Shown here piece after piece: positions 61,434-64,000 of a stretch of 64,000 nt of DNA; the first letter of the stretch is position 1, and each line of letters begins with the position of its first letter. Under the pieces are notes generated by a model, which was not told where the DNA came from, ran no database searches, and was given only the letters and a program-made list of their open reading frames with translations. The translations under genes and the position numbers were made by a program. Source of the stretch: Bacteroidales bacterium (lineage in GTDB: Bacteria; Bacteroidota; Bacteroidia; Bacteroidales; UBA932); contig JAFVAU010000025.1 of NCBI GenBank assembly GCA_017480345.1, positions 124,001 through 188,000 on the forward strand, written 5' to 3'.

Positions 61434-61907
61434 CTATCTTTCAGAGAGTTCTTTCAAATCCAAGTCCCGGAAGCGGAACGGGGCCCTCAGGACGCCATTT
61501 TTCTTCAGGGCGGCCTGGATGTCCACATCGGCCTTGAGGCCACTTAAGCTCCCTTGCGAAGCCACGATGAGGATGTCCAGGAGGGAGGCTCCGTCGGCCA
61601 GGAAAATGGTGCAAGGGAGGTCGTAGACCTTCTCCGTCTTTCCTTCCAGTTCCATGGGGCCGGTAACGAAATGGGCCAGTTCCTTCTCCTTGTAACGGAC
61701 CGTCCCCTTCACTTCCTGAACGGCGAAACTCCGGGAGGGATTGCTGATGCCCAGATTGAGTTTGGCATCCATGGAGCGGGCCGATGTGGGAACCACGTAC
61801 TGGAGCGCCACGGACGTGAGGGTGATGTCCTTCACCTTGGACACGCCGCAGGAGGTGGCCAGAAGGGCCGCTACAAGAAAGATGCCTATTTGCTTAAAAG
61901 CTTTCAC
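61434..61907 (-). CDS. LEA-like lipoprotein
   Basis: 157 aa with lipobox ALLATSC. Beta-rich with a late-embryogenesis-abundant-like look (VALQYVVPTSARSMDAKLNL, GISNPSRSFAVQEVKGTVRY). The start GTG at 61907 fits a signal peptide and a transcript from the minus-strand TATCTTTG at 61920-61913; GTG 61913 is an alternative. Function unknown. Confidence 0.7.
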   Translation of the reverse strand: MKAFKQIGIFLVAALLATSCGVSKVKDITLTSVALQYVVPTSARSMDAKLNLGISNPSRSFAVQEVKGTVRYKEKELAHFVTGPMELEGKTEKVYDLPCTIFLADGASLLDILIVASQGSLSGLKADVDIQAALKKNGVLRAPFRFRDLDLKELSER

Positions 61908-61933
61908 AAGCACAAAGATAGTTATTTTTTTCG

Positions 61934-61941
61934 TAACTTTG
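61934..61941 (+). promoter_or_regulatory. -7 box of miaB
   Basis: TAACTTTG, 6 nt before the ATG at 61948, so the transcript would have almost no leader. A divergent -7 box lies at 61920-61913. Confidence 0.5.
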
Positions 61942-61947
61942 CGGCCT

Positions 61948-63261
61948 ATGGAAAAAAGAGCCTATATCGAGACCTACGGCTGCCAGATGAACGTGAATGA
62001 CACCGAGGTCATTTTCTCCATCCTGAAGGATGCCGGCTACGCCCGTACGGAAGTGATGGAACAGGCCGATCTGGTGATGGCCAACACCTGCTCCATCCGC
62101 GACAACGCGGAGCAGCGCATCTGGGGCCGCATCGAGGCCTTCAACCAGCTGCGCGCCTCCCGCCCCGGCCTCATTGTGGGCATCGTGGGCTGCATGGCAG
62201 AACGCCTGAAAGACAAGCTGTTGGAAACGCACAAGGTGGACCTGGTGGTGGGGCCGGACGCCTATCGTTCCCTGCCCCGGCTGCTGAATGCCATCGGCCC
62301 GGACAGCCCGCAGATCGACGTCCTTCTTTCGAGGGATGAGACCTATGCGGACATCCCCCCCGTGCGCACAGACCGGAATGGGATATCGGCCTTTATTTCC
62401 ATCATGCGCGGATGCAACAACGTCTGTTCCTACTGCGTGGTTCCCTATACCCGCGGGGCCGAGCGTTCCCGGGATGCGAATTCCATCGCCCGGGAGGCCT
62501 GTGACGTGTATCAGAAAGGCTACCGGGAGGTGACACTGCTGGGCCAGAACGTGGACAGCTACCTGTGGAATAGCGGAACGGAAAGCGTGACCTTCGCCGG
62601 GCTGCTGGAGCGGGTGGCAGCCATCGCTCCGGACCTCCGCGTGCGTTTTGCCACCTCCCACCCCAAGGACATCAGCGACGAGGTCATCTACACCATGGCC
62701 GCGCATCCCAATATCTGCAAGCACATCCACCTGCCGGTCCAGTCCGGAAGCACCCGCCTGCTGGAGAAGATGCGCCGCAAGTACAGCCGGGAATGGTACC
62801 TGGAGCGGGTGGCCAAGATCCGCGAGGTGATGCCGGAGTGCGGCCTCACCACGGACGTGATTGCCGGCTTCTGCTCGGAAACGCCTGAGGACCATCAGGA
62901 TACGCTCTCCCTCATGGAAGAGGTGGGCTTTGACTGGGCCTTCATGTTCGCCTACTCCGACCGCCCGGGCACCCTGGCCAACCGCACCATGCAGGACGAC
63001 GTGCCGGCCGATGAAAAGAACCGCCGCCTGAACGAGATTATCCAGCTGCAGAACCGCAAGTCCCTGGAGCGGTACCGCGCCCAGATAGGCAAACGCCTGG
63101 AAGTGCTGGTGGAAGGCCCCTCCAAGCGGGATCCCTCCATGCTCTGCGGCCGCGCCTCCAACAACATGATGTGCGTGTTCCCTGCCGCCGGACGCGCCGC
63201 CGGACAGTACACGCAGGTGCTGGTGAAGGATTGCACATCGGCCACCCTCCTCTGCGAATAA
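61948..63261 (+). CDS. miaB: tRNA-2-methylthio-N6-isopentenyladenosine synthase
   Basis: 437 aa from ATG 61948; a longer frame runs through the divergent promoter and is rejected. N-terminal UPF0004 domain with three Cys (ETYGCQMN, ANTCSIRDNA, VGCMAERLKD), radical SAM motif RGCNNVCSYCVVPYTRG, and C-terminal TRAM domain. It methylthiolates A37 of tRNAs. Confidence 0.96.
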   Translation: MEKRAYIETYGCQMNVNDTEVIFSILKDAGYARTEVMEQADLVMANTCSIRDNAEQRIWGRIEAFNQLRASRPGLIVGIVGCMAERLKDKLLETHKVDLVVGPDAYRSLPRLLNAIGPDSPQIDVLLSRDETYADIPPVRTDRNGISAFISIMRGCNNVCSYCVVPYTRGAERSRDANSIAREACDVYQKGYREVTLLGQNVDSYLWNSGTESVTFAGLLERVAAIAPDLRVRFATSHPKDISDEVIYTMAAHPNICKHIHLPVQSGSTRLLEKMRRKYSREWYLERVAKIREVMPECGLTTDVIAGFCSETPEDHQDTLSLMEEVGFDWAFMFAYSDRPGTLANRTMQDDVPADEKNRRLNEIIQLQNRKSLERYRAQIGKRLEVLVEGPSKRDPSMLCGRASNNMMCVFPAAGRAAGQYTQVLVKDCTSATLLCE

Positions 63262-63296
63262 AAACGGTTTCCCTGTAAACAACCAAGCATTTTGCC

Positions 63297-63334
63297 AGTG
63301 ATGTCCCGATTTCCGGGATGTCACTTTTGTTTTT
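63297..63334 (+). terminator. Terminator of miaB
   Basis: AGTGA-TG-TCCCG / CGGGA-TG-TCACT stem with one internal mismatch, followed by TTTGTTTTT. Confidence 0.8.
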
Positions 63335-63443
63335 GGTGACAACTAACTCGCTGTCCCATAGCTGCTTATACAATATTTCTCGTTCGATTTTTGAACGAGA
63401 AATGTACAGAAAGTCACTGTGAATTAGACGGTTAGCTGTCACC
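63335..63443. repeat. MITE-like structured element between miaB and mraZ
   Basis: Ends are imperfect 13-bp inverted repeats GGTGACAACTAAC (63335-63347) and GTTAGCTGTCACC (63431-63443), 12 of 13 matching. Inside is a perfect 10-bp hairpin TTTCTCGTTC/GAACGAGAAA (63376-63402). No gene. Could be a small non-autonomous element or a structured RNA. Confidence 0.5.
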
Positions 63444-63479
63444 TCTAAAAGGCCGCAAAAAGCCCTGTTAAAAACTTTG

Positions 63480-63531
63480 TGGAAAATTTTGGCAGGAAAT
63501 GGAAGAAAATGGAAAACTTTTGCTACCTTTG
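63480..63531 (+). promoter_or_regulatory. mraZ promoter with four direct repeats (MraZ operator)
   Basis: Four decamers begin TGG at exact 10-bp spacing: TGGAAAATTT (63480), TGGCAGGAAA (63490), TGGAAGAAAA (63500), TGGAAAACTT (63510), directly before the -7 box TACCTTTG (63524-63531). MraZ binds direct repeats at its own promoter in other bacteria. Confidence 0.75.
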
Positions 63532-63561
63532 TACCCAGCGTGAAAGATTAAAAGTTCAACC

Positions 63562-64000
63562 ATGGTCAGATTCTTCGGAAATACCACCGGCAAGGTAGAT
63601 GACAAGGGACGCATCGTGTTCCCTGCCATGTTCCGCGACGCGATGATTCGCGGCTGCGCCGAAGACATGACCCTGGTGGTCAAAAAGAACGTGCACCAGC
63701 ACTGCCTGGACCTCTTCCCCTACGAGGAGTGGGTCAAGCGGAGCGACAAGGTGCTGGAAAGCCGAGACCCCGAACTCAACATCGAAGACGCTGAATTTTG
63801 GACCAAGTACAATGACGGTGTCTTCACCCTGGTTCCGGACGGAAAGCTGGGCCGCCTGAACATCCCGTCACAGCTGCTTGCCAGTGTAGGTATTACCACT
63901 GAGGTAGTATTCGGCGGTGTTGGCTACAAGCTCCAGATCTGGGATCCGGAAACCATGAAGGCCGACCTTCTCTCCGACGAGAAGTTCAAAGAAACCGCAT
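63562..64000 (+). CDS. mraZ: MraZ, first gene of the division and cell-wall cluster (cut by window end)
   Basis: 146 codons visible from ATG 63562. It has two AbrB-like MraZ domains: GNTTGKVDDKGRIVFPAMFR, LDLFPYEEWVKRSDKVLESR, then LVPDGKLGRLNIPSQLLASV. It is a transcriptional repressor of the dcw cluster. The upstream four-repeat block is its probable target. Confidence 0.95.
   Translation, partial: MVRFFGNTTGKVDDKGRIVFPAMFRDAMIRGCAEDMTLVVKKNVHQHCLDLFPYEEWVKRSDKVLESRDPELNIEDAEFWTKYNDGVFTLVPDGKLGRLNIPSQLLASVGITTEVVFGGVGYKLQIWDPETMKADLLSDEKFKETA

Noticed and set aside
61894-63342. 482-aa minus-strand ORF over miaB
   Set aside because: Antisense shadow across miaB and its terminator.
1-64000. 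CRISPR array or cas genes
   Set aside because: No regularly spaced direct repeats of 24-40 bp with unique spacers were seen; the TGG decamers before mraZ and the TTTGGTCGCAG pair are too short and have no spacers.
1-64000. Complete conjugative pore operon
   Set aside because: Only a coupling protein, relaxosome genes and one TraO-like protein are present; no VirB4-type ATPase or other pore genes, so the element is mobilisable rather than self-transmissible.

Overview
The window looks like the chromosome of a Bacteroidales-type bacterium (phylum Bacteroidota). Evidence: promoter-like sites of the form TTTG - about 19 nt - TAnnTTTG occur repeatedly; Shine-Dalgarno sequences are scarce; there are fimbrillin (FimA/Mfa) lipoproteins, NigD-like, DUF4837 and Bacteroidetes-type BamD/omega/Skp proteins; and the mobilisation genes and integrase are of Bacteroides type. 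Species cannot be told from the sequence.

Left half (1 to about 27,570) is accessory DNA. It opens with a cut-off IS110-family transposase whose upstream non-coding end is strongly structured (possible bridge RNA). Next come a HigBA toxin-antitoxin pair with a shortened toxin, an XRE-ImmA/PIN module with a palindromic operator, and an orphan 420-aa protein. A minus-strand fimbrial locus (5.1-16.4 kb) follows: a fimbrillin, two fimbrillin-like lipoproteins and a FimB/Mfa2-like anchor, preceded by a second minus-strand operon holding a TraO-like outer-membrane protein, a degenerate Dam-like methylase, a DUF3575-like protein, a lipoprotein, a small protein and a large OmpA-like/TPR protein. A ParDE module sits between the two operons. 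Two families of short palindromic repeats have been inserted in frame into these genes.

From about 17 to 27.57 kb lies an integrative mobilisable element: a putative secreted protein, a phosphoribosyltransferase, a small basic protein, a multi-hairpin oriT candidate, a MobC-SSB fusion, a relaxase with a frameshift, a VirD4-type coupling protein, a small HTH protein, a toprim primase-like protein, an excisionase-like protein and a tyrosine integrase. It ends in the 3' half of a tRNA-Asn gene, which marks the attachment site. The other end is not recognisable in this window.

The right half (27.6-64 kb) is core chromosome: tRNA-Pro, rpsT and tRNA-Glu; rseP-dxr-M23 peptidase; ruvX-def; M23/LysM peptidase, phosphohexomutase, porin, SLC13 transporter and a zinc-site-less M49-like lipoprotein; gdhA; the envelope operon nadK-uppS-bamA-skp; pdxJ; an operon-like run skp-like, GT4, LysM protein, trxB, bamD, rpoZ, recN, fur, nigD-like; tRNA-His; an OadA/PycB-like carboxyltransferase without the biotin-acceptor lysine; radC, upp, rpoN, SPOR protein, miaB; and finally mraZ, which opens the division/cell-wall cluster and has a four-copy operator. 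The most unusual signals are the nested hairpins before mobC, the MobC-SSB fusion, the dead-enzyme homologues (Dam-like, M49-like, OadA-like), the in-frame repeat families, the IS110 non-coding end and a MITE-like element between miaB and mraZ.
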